Of a stretch of DNA of 64,000 nt, positions 9,479 through 18,337 are shown one piece after another. The notes under the pieces are model-generated. The model did no database searches and had not been told where the DNA came from. It saw nothing but the letters and a program-made list of their open reading frames with translations. The DNA comes from CAYSLU01 sp964431965. GTDB lineage: Bacteria; Verrucomicrobiota; Kiritimatiellia; CAIKKV01; CAYSLU01. The stretch spans positions 11,745 through 75,744 of the forward strand of contig CAYSLU010000012.1 in the NCBI GenBank assembly GCA_964431965.1, written 5' to 3'. Numbering within the stretch: position 1 is the first letter of the stretch; each line of letters starts with the position of its first letter. A program made the position numbers and the translations under genes.

Positions 9479-9775
9479 GCCGGGACCGCCTCGATCTTCT
9501 CCCTTAGCCGCGCGACGTACACCCGAAGATGCGCGGGAGCGCCTCGGGCGACAATCCCGGCCCCGGTCGGAGACGCTGATGGCCACCGCCTGTTCCTCCA
9601 CCGCGGCACTCACGTCCACGGGCGTGCCGGCCGGCGTGTGCATCGCCGTGTTGAGGAGCAGGTCGACCAGCGCCTGCTCGATCAGCCGGGAGTCCGCCCG
9701 CACAAGCGGGAATCCCGGAGGCAGCGTGACCGACACAACCCGGCTCGCCAGCTTGTCGCCGACCCGCCACAGTGA
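9418..9775 (-). pseudogene. fused remnant of KdpD sensor kinase and KdpE response regulator
   Basis: Two protein fragments lie in two different minus-strand frames. The upstream part (about 9560-9775) reads LPPGFPLVRADSRLIEQ, then VDLLLNTAMHTPAGTPVD and ISVSDRGRD, matching the ATPase end of a KdpD-type histidine kinase. After DRG the frame is lost. The other frame (about 9418-9555) continues with HLRVYVARLREKIEA and LLTTEPGIGCRLVTPE, which is the C-terminal DNA-binding end of KdpE, finished by a proper stop. The kinase domain is thus joined directly to the last 45 residues of the regulator, with the receiver domain deleted. It overlaps the 3' end of the hydrolase gene on the other strand by about 60 bases. 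No kdpABC genes are in view. It should be non-functional. Confidence 0.7.
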
Positions 9776-9942
9776 GGCGTTGACTTGGTCGTGAATCCCA
9801 CAGCTTCGCGTCTTGAGCCTTCTGTGTCTTTGCGGCTGCTCTGCTCTCTCTCGGATTAGATGCGTCTGCCTGACCCCTTCGACGCTCCCATTGACATGCC
9901 GGACGGCTTGTGTTTCGCTCCCGCCACCAAGGAGATATCACC

Positions 9943-10782
9943 ATGATCGAGTGCTACTGGATCCGGAACACGGAAGCGACGTTCGCGCGGCTGCGGAAGG
10001 CGTCCCAGGGCGTGGCCCTCATCCCGCTCGGCAGCATCGAGAGCCATGGGCCGCACCTTCCGCTCGGGTGCGACCCGATCAAGACGGATAACCTCGTCCG
10101 CCACGTCGTAGCGCGTGAGACCGTGGCCGTGCTGCCGACCGTGCCATACTCGTTCGTCGCCAGCGCCCGCATGCTGCCCGGCGCGGTGCACATCCGCTCC
10201 GACCTCCTCATGGACTACGTGGAGCAGATCTGCGAGGAAGTGCACCGCAACGGCTTCGCCAAGATCATTCTGCTGCACGGACACGGCGGCAACCCGGCCC
10301 TGCACGAGATGTTCTGCCGACGCATGCTCGAGCGCGAGAAACCCTACGCCGTCTACAGCATCTCCGCCCAGGCCGGGCGCTGGGACGAGATGTACAAGGC
10401 CGGTGGCGAGAGCCAGTGGGGCCACGCCTGCGAGTGGGAAACCAGCATGGCCATGGTGGCGTGCCCCGAACTGGTGGATCTCAAGGCGCTCGGGAAGCGC
10501 ACGTTCCCCAGCGCGCCGACGCCGGACGTCGGATCCTCGCTCACCCCCGTCGACTGGGTCGCGCCCCACCCCGACATGTGCGTCGGCGAACCCCAGCGCG
10601 CATCCCGCGCCAAGGGCGAGAAGTGGCTCGCCATGGCGGTCGAAGGCGTCGTGGACCACATCCGGAAGATCAAGAGGGATGGGCGAACGCTCGCCGTGAT
10701 GGCGGACTACCGCCGGCGGGCCCATGCGGAGGATCCCTCATCGGCGAAGCAGCCGCGCGCAAAAACCACTCGCCGACGCTGA
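9943..10782 (+). CDS. creatininase-family amidohydrolase
   Basis: Metal-dependent amidohydrolase family that includes creatininase, FAPy deformylase ArfB and mycofactocin MftE. The metal-ligand motifs are PLGSIESHGPHLPLGCDP near residue 30 and HGHGGNPALHE near 110, with the expected Glu in GHACEWETSMA. The 279 residues match the family; a basic tail (KQPRAKTTRRR) is extra. The ATG is chosen because AAGGAGATATCACC stands directly before it. It is a single gene, convergent with the ATPase gene to the right, so context gives no substrate. Confidence 0.85.
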   Translation: MIECYWIRNTEATFARLRKASQGVALIPLGSIESHGPHLPLGCDPIKTDNLVRHVVARETVAVLPTVPYSFVASARMLPGAVHIRSDLLMDYVEQICEEVHRNGFAKIILLHGHGGNPALHEMFCRRMLEREKPYAVYSISAQAGRWDEMYKAGGESQWGHACEWETSMAMVACPELVDLKALGKRTFPSAPTPDVGSSLTPVDWVAPHPDMCVGEPQRASRAKGEKWLAMAVEGVVDHIRKIKRDGRTLAVMADYRRRAHAEDPSSAKQPRAKTTRRR

Positions 10783-10838
10783 CCGGCAAGCCGCCGCCCC
10801 GTTCGTCGCCGCGATCCGCCGCCCGTGCCGCGCGGCTC

Positions 10839-12074
10839 TTAGTACAGAAACCCAAACAGCCAGAGCGGTATCCTGCATCCCGCGCCCACCTCAGTATCGT
10901 CCACAGCCAGGAACGCGGATCGCTTGCCGCGAATCTGACGTTCGGACTTGGTCCGGCCGCCGACCTCAATCAGAATGCCATCCCCGACGACGAAGTCGCC
11001 CTTCTCGGCAGCGTGAATGCTTCCCACCTCAGACAGCATGCGACAGAAGAAGGTCTCCCGGACATTCCCGATACAGGCTTGGTCCGGCGTGCATAGCGCG
11101 TAGATCTGATTGGGGTCTCCCAGATAGATTTTCTCCGGCTTCTCCATCGCGCGCAAGCCCCCGGTCGAACGGCCTATGGTCATGATGAGGCCAGCGGCCT
11201 CCAAGTGACTCAAGTAGGTCTTGAGCGTCCGATCGTCGGCGATCTCCAGAAGCCGCCGCAACTTGGCAAGATCGGGCGTGAATGGCACGGAAGCCGCTAT
11301 CACGGCCAGCAACCGCTTGATCCGTGCGACACTGCTGCCACTGAGGTTCGGATGCAGAGCGGTCAGATCGCTTTCGATGGCCGTGTGCACGCTCTGCTCG
11401 AGCGTCATCCTGAACAGGTCGACATCCTGGTATTCAGAGAAGTACGGATAGAAGCCGATCCGAAGGTAATCGTGAAACAGGCCGAGAACCTTGGCATCCC
11501 TCTCCCTCAGGCGCGTGACCACGTCCGCAGCCAGGCGCTCATGGCCCTCCAGCAACGGCTGCAGCGTGAGAACCGGCAGTTCCAAGCTCAGCCTCAACTC
11601 CAGGTACTCACGAAAGGATAGACCCGTCATTCGGTGCACAATCGCGCGCCGACTCAGATCGTGGCTGCCCTTGTGAATCTGCAGCATCGAGCTGCCGGAT
11701 GCCACAACGCGCAGGTCCGGGAACGTATCATGGATACTCTTCAGGCTGCGGGCCCAGTCGCTCTGTTTGTGGATTTCGTCCAGGCACAGAAGCTTGCCCC
11801 CTTGACTGGCGAAATCGCGGGCGACGTCGTAAAGGGGCCTCTGGGCCACGACGAAGTGATCCACCGGGATGTAGAGGCATGCCCGCGATGTGACGCGGTC
11901 GGGAAAGGTCTCCACGAGATGCTGCACGACGGAAGTTGTCTTGCCGACACCCCGTTGCCCCACCAGAATAGAACACCGGCCTGCAAACGCTCGCATCGGG
12001 CGAAACTGGCGTCGGTATGGTCGATCCAGGATGCGGATCAGATGCCGGCTCAGCTCAAACAACTCGTCAATCAT
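10839..12074 (-). CDS. AAA-family ATPase with DUF4143 C-terminal domain
   Basis: P-loop ATPase of the archaeal-type AAA_14/DUF4143 group. Walker A is SILVGQRGVGKTTSVVQ (about residues 35-50), Walker B is GGKLLCLDEIHKQ, and a sensor-like VVASGSSM follows. The C-terminal third (winged-helix-like LLEIADDRTLKTYLSHLE and a restriction-nuclease-like end with VVGDGILIEVGGRTKS) is typical of DUF4143. Members are common in accessory DNA and their cellular role is unsettled. The start is MIDELFEL. The upstream region is AT-richer than its surroundings and carries a perfect inverted repeat, which suggests local control. It is a monocistronic, isolated gene, probably acquired. Confidence 0.85.
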   Translation of the reverse strand: MIDELFELSRHLIRILDRPYRRQFRPMRAFAGRCSILVGQRGVGKTTSVVQHLVETFPDRVTSRACLYIPVDHFVVAQRPLYDVARDFASQGGKLLCLDEIHKQSDWARSLKSIHDTFPDLRVVASGSSMLQIHKGSHDLSRRAIVHRMTGLSFREYLELRLSLELPVLTLQPLLEGHERLAADVVTRLRERDAKVLGLFHDYLRIGFYPYFSEYQDVDLFRMTLEQSVHTAIESDLTALHPNLSGSSVARIKRLLAVIAASVPFTPDLAKLRRLLEIADDRTLKTYLSHLEAAGLIMTIGRSTGGLRAMEKPEKIYLGDPNQIYALCTPDQACIGNVRETFFCRMLSEVGSIHAAEKGDFVVGDGILIEVGGRTKSERQIRGKRSAFLAVDDTEVGAGCRIPLWLFGFLY

Positions 12075-12123
12075 GGGCTCCCCCTTCCCTCAAACCGCCC
12101 GATGCAGACGGCGCACACGGAAA

Positions 12124-12158
12124 GCATTACATACAATACCGCACCTAATATGTAATGC
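12124..12158 (-). promoter_or_regulatory. perfect inverted repeat, candidate operator of the AAA ATPase gene
   Basis: GCATTACATA (12124-12133) and TATGTAATGC (12149-12158) form a perfect 10-base palindrome with a 15-base spacer, in a locally AT-rich patch about 50 bases before the ATPase start. Reading the minus strand, TTGCAT and a TATTGT/TTGTAT pair about 16-18 bases downstream could be the -35 and -10 boxes, so the repeat would overlap the promoter. A dimeric repressor site is the simplest reading. The binding protein is not identifiable. Confidence 0.5.
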
Positions 12159-12255
12159 AATACACTCTGCAGCAGGGCTTGCGTTCTGCCGACGAGAGGC
12201 GAAAGGCGAAGCAAGCGCGGCCCGCCAGACGTTAACCGCATGGCATGCAGAGAGC

Positions 12256-13425
12256 CTAATGTGCCGACCTGACGAGCGGCGGCACACCGTCGAACAGCTG
12301 CGAGAGCGGCCGCGCGTTTTCGACCGGGTCAAACCGTGACCGGACCATGCGCCGCCCGCCTTCGCTCAACCGGGAAGCCAGTCCGGGGTCCCGGAGAACC
12401 CTGCGGATCGCGGCTGCCAAAGCGTCGGGCCGGCCAGAGTCCACCAGCAGACCGCTGTCGCCGTCCCGAACGGCTTCGGGAATGCCGGACACTCGCGATG
12501 CGACCACCGGCACGCCGGACGCCATCGCCTCAAGCACGACATTTGGAATCACATCGCGATCTCCATCCGGCGCGATGACGGACGGCGCGATCAACACAGA
12601 TGCCCGGCGGAGCCATCCCGCGACCTCCTCCCGGCAGTGCGCCCCCTCTAGGGTCACGACCCCACCCACCCCCAGGCGACCGATGGCCGCCTCGATCTCT
12701 TCGCGACCCGGGCCTTCGCCGATGACTCGACATGCGAACCGCTCGCCGTCGGCGGCGAGCCGCGCACACGCTTCGATCAGATGGACGTACCCCTTCTTCG
12801 CCTCCAGTCGACCGACGGCCAGGATGAGCGGGGGGTCGTCCGGCTGGCGGGGGGCCTCCTCCAAGGATACTCCATGGTATATGCGGTGCACCCGCGCACC
12901 CGCTTCATGGGGAAGCGCAGTGCGCAGATACTCGACGTTGCAGTCGGCGCATGTCGCGATGAACGCCGCACCGGTCAGCCGCCCCGCGAGCGCATCCCGC
13001 GGCGTGCAGTAGATGTCCCACGCGTGAGCCGACACGCTGTACCGGCATCCGAGCAACCGGGCCATGAGCAGGGCGACGTCAGCTGTGACGTAGGCGAAGT
13101 GAGCGTGAACATGCGTCACGCCGGCTCGCCGAGCCTCCGCGGCCAGGCCCGCGGCGGCCGCGCCCAGGCGAAGTCCTCGCCAGATCCCGTTGCGCCGGAT
13201 CACCCCGGCCAACTGTGGTCGCCACCCGCGGGCCGCGGCCACGCCCCGGACCGAACCGCCCAACGTCGGGCGAGTGGCGGCCGAGTCCGGCATATCGTCC
13301 GTCCCGCGCCCGCGTAACGCGAAGACACGCGTCTCCACGCCCACCACGCGCAGCGCTTCGAGTTCCCGCCGTATGAACGTCTCGGTGAGCGAGGGATAAT
13401 CCGCCACGACAACGCCGATGATCAT
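12256..13425 (-). CDS. GT4-family glycosyltransferase
   Basis: Retaining glycosyltransferase with a GT-B fold. The N-terminal acceptor domain has DYPSLTETFIRRELEAL and THVHAHFAYVTADVALLMARL, and the donor domain has ILAVGRLEAKKGYVHLIEA, ALL-type VLIAPSVIAPDGDRDVIP and LEAMASGVPVVASR (the Glu-x7-Glu region). The 389 residues start at MIIGVVVADYP, whose ATG overlaps the previous stop as ATGA. It is the last gene of the long glycan/acyl operon. It resembles the colanic-acid-type and exosortase-linked GT4 enzymes; the sugar donor is unknown. Confidence 0.88.
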   Translation of the reverse strand: MIIGVVVADYPSLTETFIRRELEALRVVGVETRVFALRGRGTDDMPDSAATRPTLGGSVRGVAAARGWRPQLAGVIRRNGIWRGLRLGAAAAGLAAEARRAGVTHVHAHFAYVTADVALLMARLLGCRYSVSAHAWDIYCTPRDALAGRLTGAAFIATCADCNVEYLRTALPHEAGARVHRIYHGVSLEEAPRQPDDPPLILAVGRLEAKKGYVHLIEACARLAADGERFACRVIGEGPGREEIEAAIGRLGVGGVVTLEGAHCREEVAGWLRRASVLIAPSVIAPDGDRDVIPNVVLEAMASGVPVVASRVSGIPEAVRDGDSGLLVDSGRPDALAAAIRRVLRDPGLASRLSEGGRRMVRSRFDPVENARPLSQLFDGVPPLVRSAH

Positions 13426-14570
13426 GGCTGCCCCCAGGGCGATCCTGGCCGGCACTCGGCCAAAACCTCCCGATAGACGGTCTCGGTGAGACGGGCCGCC
13501 TCATCCCATGTGAAGGCTCGCGCCCGTGCCTCGCCCTTCGCGCGCAGGCTGGCCTGCCGCTCCGAATCGGCCACGAGTTCGCCCAGCGCGCGCGCCCAGG
13601 CTTCGGGGCGATCCGCCGGCACGACCATTGCGGCCTCGCCCGCCACCTCCGGCAGCGCGCCGCGATCCGAGACGATGACCGGTGTTCCGCACGCCATCGC
13701 CTCGAGCACCGGAAGGCCGAACCCTTCCTGCAGCGACGGAAATACGAACGCATCCGCCGCCGCGTAGAGCATCGACAGGTCCGGCTCCGCCACGTAGCCC
13801 CAGAATCGGACCTCGCCCGCCAGGCCCAGCCGCACCACGTCCCGCTCGACCGCCGACTGCCCCCACCCCGCCTCACCGGCGATGACGAGCTTCTGGCGCA
13901 ACGCGCCCTCCGCCCGCGCCATGTGAAACGCCCGGATGAGCATCGGCAGGTTCTTCCGCGGCTCCACGTTCCCAAGGAACAGAATGTACCCCTCGTCCAG
14001 CCCGTTCCGTCGGCGGAACTCCGCGCGCCGGGCCGGATCCCGGGGAACACCGCCACCCAGGCGCACGCCCGGCGCCACGACGCGCACCTTTCCGGCCGCG
14101 CCTGGAAACAAGCGGCACACGTCGGCCTGCGTCGCGCTGGACGGAACGATCACACGCCGCGCCCGTCGGACCGACCGCGGAAGCAGGAGCCCGTAGTGAA
14201 GCCGATTGGATGGCGTGCACCACTCCGGATGATCCAGCGCCTGCGTGTCGTACACGGTCACAACGGTCGGAACCGGAGACCCCAGCGGCATCACGTACCC
14301 GGGAGCATGCAGGAGCGCGGCTCCGTCCCGCCTGAGTCGCCCGGGCAGAGCCAGCTGCTCCCATGCGATCCGCAGGAGCCGGCCGGCCGTTCGCACGCCC
14401 GGGTGAACGACCCGCGTACGAGCGCCGCCGCCCGCCCCGAAGCTGCGCGGAGCGTACAGCGTGTACCGAAACTCGTCGCGCCGCTCGAGGTGACGGAACA
14501 GCTCATGAATGCACACTTCGACACCGGAGAAGCGCCCGCTCAGCAGCATGCCGTTGTATGCGACGTTCAT
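13422..14570 (-). CDS. GT4-family glycosyltransferase
   Basis: Second of three tandem GT4 enzymes (382 residues). It starts MNVAYNGMLLSGRFSGVEVCI, typical of mannosyl- or WbnK-like transferases. The donor-binding half has ILFLGNVEPRKNLPMLIRAF, FWGYVAEPDLSMLYAAADAF, FPSLQEGFGLPVLEAMACG and a following TPVIVSDRGALPE. The start overlaps the preceding stop as ATGA, and its own stop overlaps the next start the same way, so the three transferases are translationally coupled. It is cytoplasmic and likely acts on a lipid-linked oligosaccharide at the membrane face. Confidence 0.9.
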   Translation of the reverse strand: MNVAYNGMLLSGRFSGVEVCIHELFRHLERRDEFRYTLYAPRSFGAGGGARTRVVHPGVRTAGRLLRIAWEQLALPGRLRRDGAALLHAPGYVMPLGSPVPTVVTVYDTQALDHPEWCTPSNRLHYGLLLPRSVRRARRVIVPSSATQADVCRLFPGAAGKVRVVAPGVRLGGGVPRDPARRAEFRRRNGLDEGYILFLGNVEPRKNLPMLIRAFHMARAEGALRQKLVIAGEAGWGQSAVERDVVRLGLAGEVRFWGYVAEPDLSMLYAAADAFVFPSLQEGFGLPVLEAMACGTPVIVSDRGALPEVAGEAAMVVPADRPEAWARALGELVADSERQASLRAKGEARARAFTWDEAARLTETVYREVLAECRPGSPWGQP

Positions 14571-15748
14571 GGAGTGGCGAGCACCTCGGCGTACAGCGCC
14601 TCGACAGCCCGGGCCACACGCGCCCCCTCGAACCGCTCGGCGATCCGCGCCCGCGCGCCACGCCCCAGCGACTCCGCCGCAGCCTTGTCGCCCGCAAGTG
14701 ACAGGATGGCCATTGCCAGGGCATCGGCATCCCCCGGCGGCACCAGGAGCCCGCTCACGCCGTGCTCAACGATCTCCGCCGGTCCGGCCCGGTTCACCGC
14801 CACGACCGGCCGACCGCATGCCATGGCTTCCGCGAGCGCCCGACCGAACGGCTCGGCGTCCGCCGGGTGGGCGACGATGTCGAGCGCTGCGTGCGTCGCG
14901 CGCATGTCCCGGCGCCCGCCCGCGAAGGTCAGCCGCTCCGCAATCCCGCGCGCCGCCGCCGCCTGTCGCAGCCGCTCGCGATAGCCCGCGTGCTCGCCCA
15001 GCAGATCCTCGCCGACCAGCACAAATGACAGCCGACCGTCACGCGCGGCGGCCTGGGCCACCGCCTCGATGAACAGGTCGTGCCGCTTCCACGGAACCAG
15101 ATTCGCCACCATCCCGACGACGATGCGTTCCGGACCGAGCCCCCACTCGGCGCGTACCCTCAGCCTCAGCGGATCATCGCCAGCCATGGGCGCGAAGGCC
15201 GTCGTATCGACGCCGTTCGGAATGAGCCGCAGCCGCTCCCCGATCCCCTCCTCGCGCAGCTGCCGGGCCACGGCGGCCGAGATAGCCACCACGCGGGTCG
15301 CCCGCCGGGCCGCCCACCGAAGCGGCGGCGGCAGACGCACCATGTCGCGGCAATGCCAGATCAGCGGAACCCCCAGCCGCCGGGTGGCCCAAGCCGCTGC
15401 GATGCCGGCAGACGAGCCGTTGGCGTGAATCAGCTGGATCGACTCCCGCTCGGCGATGCGCGCCAACGCATTCGCCGAGCGCGCCACCCGCGCCGCGTCG
15501 ATTGCGAGCCGGATCGGATTCCACGTCCGCTTGAGCCGGCACGGCGGAATCTCGTGCACGGCCGCCCCGAGCCGGCGCAACTCGTCAGCCAGGCGCCCCT
15601 CTCCGGGAACCGCCACCGCCGGGCAGACGCGCTCACGGCTCACGAGCCGAACCAGATCCAGCAAGGCAACCTCAGCGCCGCCGATCGCGGCGACCTGGCT
15701 AACGTAAAGGACTCTGACCGGAGTCGCCATGTGCGCGCGTCCCGTCAC
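14567..15748 (-). CDS. GT4-family glycosyltransferase
   Basis: First of the three GT4 genes in transcription order (393 residues from the GTG that overlaps the previous stop as GTGA; an ATG six codons later is an alternative start). Motifs: VSQVAAIGGAEVALLDLVRL at the N-terminus, IHANGSSAGIAAAWATRRLG, IPNGVDTTAFAP, VGMVANLVPWKRHDLFIEA, then AHPADAEPFGRALAEAMACG with the conserved Glu pair. The family transfers a sugar from a nucleotide donor with retention. Sitting directly after an exosortase-type hydrolase, it likely helps build the same surface glycan. Confidence 0.9.
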   Translation of the reverse strand: MTGRAHMATPVRVLYVSQVAAIGGAEVALLDLVRLVSRERVCPAVAVPGEGRLADELRRLGAAVHEIPPCRLKRTWNPIRLAIDAARVARSANALARIAERESIQLIHANGSSAGIAAAWATRRLGVPLIWHCRDMVRLPPPLRWAARRATRVVAISAAVARQLREEGIGERLRLIPNGVDTTAFAPMAGDDPLRLRVRAEWGLGPERIVVGMVANLVPWKRHDLFIEAVAQAAARDGRLSFVLVGEDLLGEHAGYRERLRQAAAARGIAERLTFAGGRRDMRATHAALDIVAHPADAEPFGRALAEAMACGRPVVAVNRAGPAEIVEHGVSGLLVPPGDADALAMAILSLAGDKAAAESLGRGARARIAERFEGARVARAVEALYAEVLATP

Positions 15749-16623
15749 GGCCGGGCCGCCGGCAGGCCGCCAAGCCAGCGCTCCGTGACGGCCAGGACGT
15801 TCGCCCGAGCCGCCAGCGAGTAGAAGCTGTGGTCTGCGCCCGGCTCCACGTGGAATTCGTGCGGCATGCCGGCCTGGCGAGCCACGGCCTCGAACTGCCG
15901 CATCGCAGGCGCGGCTTCGGGATCAGCGCCGCCGTAAACGAAGAGGACATGCCCACGGAATCCCGCGAACTCCCGAAGGATGGACTGATCCTCTCGGACC
16001 TCGCTCGAGCCCGCCGCGGCGCGCCCTGCCAGGGCCCGTCCGACGAGGTGCGTGTTCACGCGAAACGACAGGATCTTGGCCCAGGTCGCCGGCTGCAGGA
16101 GCTTTCGGGCATACGTGCGGAGGACCGACGCGGACCGGCGAGCCTTCCGCTCCGCCTGGGCCGCCCCGGCCATCGCCTCAGCCGACCACAGCACGAGCGC
16201 GTCCACGCGGCCGTCGGCGCGGCACGCACCCATGGCCACTTTCGCGCCCGAGCAGACGCCCGCCAGCACGATCCGTCTCGGCTGGCACGCGCTCCGCACG
16301 AAGGCGACGGCCGCGCCCGCGTCCTCGACCATGCGGCCGATCGACGCGTCCTCAGCCGCCCCGCCGCTGTCGCCCCGCCCGCGGAAGTCGAACCGCAGCG
16401 AGCTGTATCCGTCCGCCGCCCAGCGCCGGGCCGCATCAACAAACAGCCGATGGGGCCCGATCCGATATCCGCCCCATCCGTGGAGAAAGATGACGGCCGT
16501 CCCGCGGTCCGATGCAGCGGGCGGCCGCGCGAGGATTCCGGCGACCGGCTCATCGGGATGCCCGAACGCCACGCTCGACTCACATGCGGCATCGCCCGGC
16601 TTCGGCTCGAGGCTGGTCGTCAT
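15745..16623 (-). CDS. alpha/beta-hydrolase, exosortase-system hydrolase 1 type
   Basis: 292 residues with HGWGGYRIGPHRLFVDAAR (oxyanion region), SLRFDFRGRGDSGG, and the elbow LAGVCSGAKVAMGA. In the exosortase A hydrolase 1 group the elbow commonly carries Cys followed by D/S-G-A, and this sequence follows that pattern, so the nucleophile may be Cys or Ser. The acid and base are likely in YGGADPEA and EPGADHSFYS. The family co-occurs with PEP-CTERM/exosortase glycan loci, where its substrate is still unknown. It overlaps the metalloprotease stop as ATGA and the first GT4 start as GTGA. Confidence 0.75.
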   Translation of the reverse strand: MTTSLEPKPGDAACESSVAFGHPDEPVAGILARPPAASDRGTAVIFLHGWGGYRIGPHRLFVDAARRWAADGYSSLRFDFRGRGDSGGAAEDASIGRMVEDAGAAVAFVRSACQPRRIVLAGVCSGAKVAMGACRADGRVDALVLWSAEAMAGAAQAERKARRSASVLRTYARKLLQPATWAKILSFRVNTHLVGRALAGRAAAGSSEVREDQSILREFAGFRGHVLFVYGGADPEAAPAMRQFEAVARQAGMPHEFHVEPGADHSFYSLAARANVLAVTERWLGGLPAARP

Positions 16624-18317
16624 GGGATTCGGCTCATCCGAAGGAATCGGGCCGCGTTGGTCGGGACCGAAACGACGCCCACGCCCCCGGTTGGCGCAAC
16701 GGGGTTCGCGCAGCGCGTGAAACGCCCCGTCAGGCTCGCACTCGCCTCCAGCGCATACAGGTCGAGCATGCGCGCCTGCCAGCGCAGGGCCGCAGGGGCC
16801 AGCATCATAATCCGCATGTTCGAGGCCCGATCCCTCGGGTTCGAGCCGATGAGGTACTCCGTGAGGTTCGGATAGCCGTCCCCGTCCGCGTCATCCGCGG
16901 CGCGGGAGCTGTCGCTGACTCTCGGGTCGAGGTGGCCGAAGTGCGTGTTCATCCAGGCGTTCGGAAGACCGTCACTGCCCGAGTTGCCCGACTCCGAGTA
17001 GGAGTCGCTGTAGTAAGCGACCACCCGCACTTCGGCCGGCGGGGACAGGTTCACCCCGTCCGACCATCGAACGTGAACGCGGTCATAGAACTCGCCGGAC
17101 AAGGGATCCGCAACCTCGTAATCGGTGTCCGACCACCACGCATAGATGTAGCCCAGGCGATTGCTGGACGTCGAAAACGATCCGTAGTCAGAGGTCATAT
17201 TGGTCAGCTGGATCGACAGCGGCGCCCCCTGCAAGTCCGCACCCCAGAGCATCAATTCGTTCACTCCGGGAATCGCCGGCGGCGGACTGCCGACCACAAT
17301 CCGCATCACGCGTCCGTACCCGTAGGGCGGCGTGTTGGTGGGGTAGATGCTCCGGATCGTCGCCACATCGTCCGTGCCGAGCGAGGCGCCCCGCCCATCG
17401 CCGTGAGCCGCCGGCCACATGAGCGCCGGAGCGTTGCTCGAATGCGCCAGCCCGAGCGCATGCCCCACCTCGTGCCCCAGAACCTCTTCGTACGTCAGCA
17501 GATTGGAAATGCCGGCCGCCGTGTGGCTGACAATGACGTATCCGCGCACGGTCCGATAGAATTCCCTCGCTCCAATCCGTCCGCCCTCGCCGCCCGACGC
17601 GTAGTCGTCGGTGTAGCCCTCAACCCGCCCGCCGACGCCCATCACATCGACCATGTAGGCCCCGACGCGGTTGTACGGATCCCCCAGCTGGATGCAGATG
17701 GCCCCGGGATGGCTGGTCACGGCATCGGCGCCCCTTCCGAACGTTTCCAGTCCCATGTCGGTGAAGATCAGGGAGGAGTTGGTCCGCCAAGCCGACAGCG
17801 CATGGCTGAGCGCCGTCAGCGCCTGAGCGGTCGATACGCCGGCCGGCAGCACGGACGCGTCGACGTAGTACGGAATGCCCTCGCCTCGATCGCTAGCCGT
17901 GAACCGCCCCGGCACGCCGTTGCTCCCGGCCAGCAGATTCCCGGCTGGAGCCACGGTCAGAAGCCCGGGTGCCCCGGCGATCCGGTGGAACGCGCGCAGG
18001 CGCAGAACGCCGCCGTCGTCACCAGCCGTGAACACGCCGACATCGCCTGCCCCCAGCGGCTCATAGCCCCCATACGCGGATCGCTCGCGCCCGACAGAGC
18101 CGCCCGCCTGCAGCATCTCAACGTCCGCCGCCCGGCCGAAGTCCGAATGCCGAACCCACACGCGGGTCATGATGACGCCGTCATCCGCCCGAAACGCCTC
18201 GGCCTTCACGACCCGGCCTGTAAAGCAGGCCGTCGCCGGCTCCGGCGCGGCCGCTCCGGGCCACGGCCCGACCAGCGCGGCCGCACTCATCCAGATCCAT
18301 GTCACGACACGTCGCAT
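16620..18317 (-). CDS. secreted matrixin-like zinc metalloprotease with calcium-binding tail
   Basis: 565 residues. The start MRRVVTWIWMSAAAL is chosen because it gives a clean signal peptide ending G-A-A-A; longer frames run into the preceding gene. The active site is GHEVGHALGLAHSS (HExxHxxGxxH), followed by a Met-turn-like ALMWPAAH, as in matrixins. A C-terminal segment DADGDGYPNLTEYLIGSN is a thrombospondin-3-like Asp-rich calcium site that often links to the cell surface. The last 40 residues (ALEASASLTGRFTRCANP to the RFLRMSRIP end) resemble the tail module seen on other secreted PVC proteins. A protease inside a glycan/acyl operon, between two exosortase-type hydrolases, could process the exported product's protein partner. 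Confidence 0.75.
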   Translation of the reverse strand: MRRVVTWIWMSAAALVGPWPGAAAPEPATACFTGRVVKAEAFRADDGVIMTRVWVRHSDFGRAADVEMLQAGGSVGRERSAYGGYEPLGAGDVGVFTAGDDGGVLRLRAFHRIAGAPGLLTVAPAGNLLAGSNGVPGRFTASDRGEGIPYYVDASVLPAGVSTAQALTALSHALSAWRTNSSLIFTDMGLETFGRGADAVTSHPGAICIQLGDPYNRVGAYMVDVMGVGGRVEGYTDDYASGGEGGRIGAREFYRTVRGYVIVSHTAAGISNLLTYEEVLGHEVGHALGLAHSSNAPALMWPAAHGDGRGASLGTDDVATIRSIYPTNTPPYGYGRVMRIVVGSPPPAIPGVNELMLWGADLQGAPLSIQLTNMTSDYGSFSTSSNRLGYIYAWWSDTDYEVADPLSGEFYDRVHVRWSDGVNLSPPAEVRVVAYYSDSYSESGNSGSDGLPNAWMNTHFGHLDPRVSDSSRAADDADGDGYPNLTEYLIGSNPRDRASNMRIMMLAPAALRWQARMLDLYALEASASLTGRFTRCANPVAPTGGVGVVSVPTNAARFLRMSRIP

Positions 18318-18337
18318 CGATGCACCCACACGGGGCG

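Noticed and set aside
12177..12220. GCTTGC ... GCAAGC as a terminator after the GT4 operon
   Set aside because: Only a 6-bp stem with a loop of about 30 bases and no T-run.
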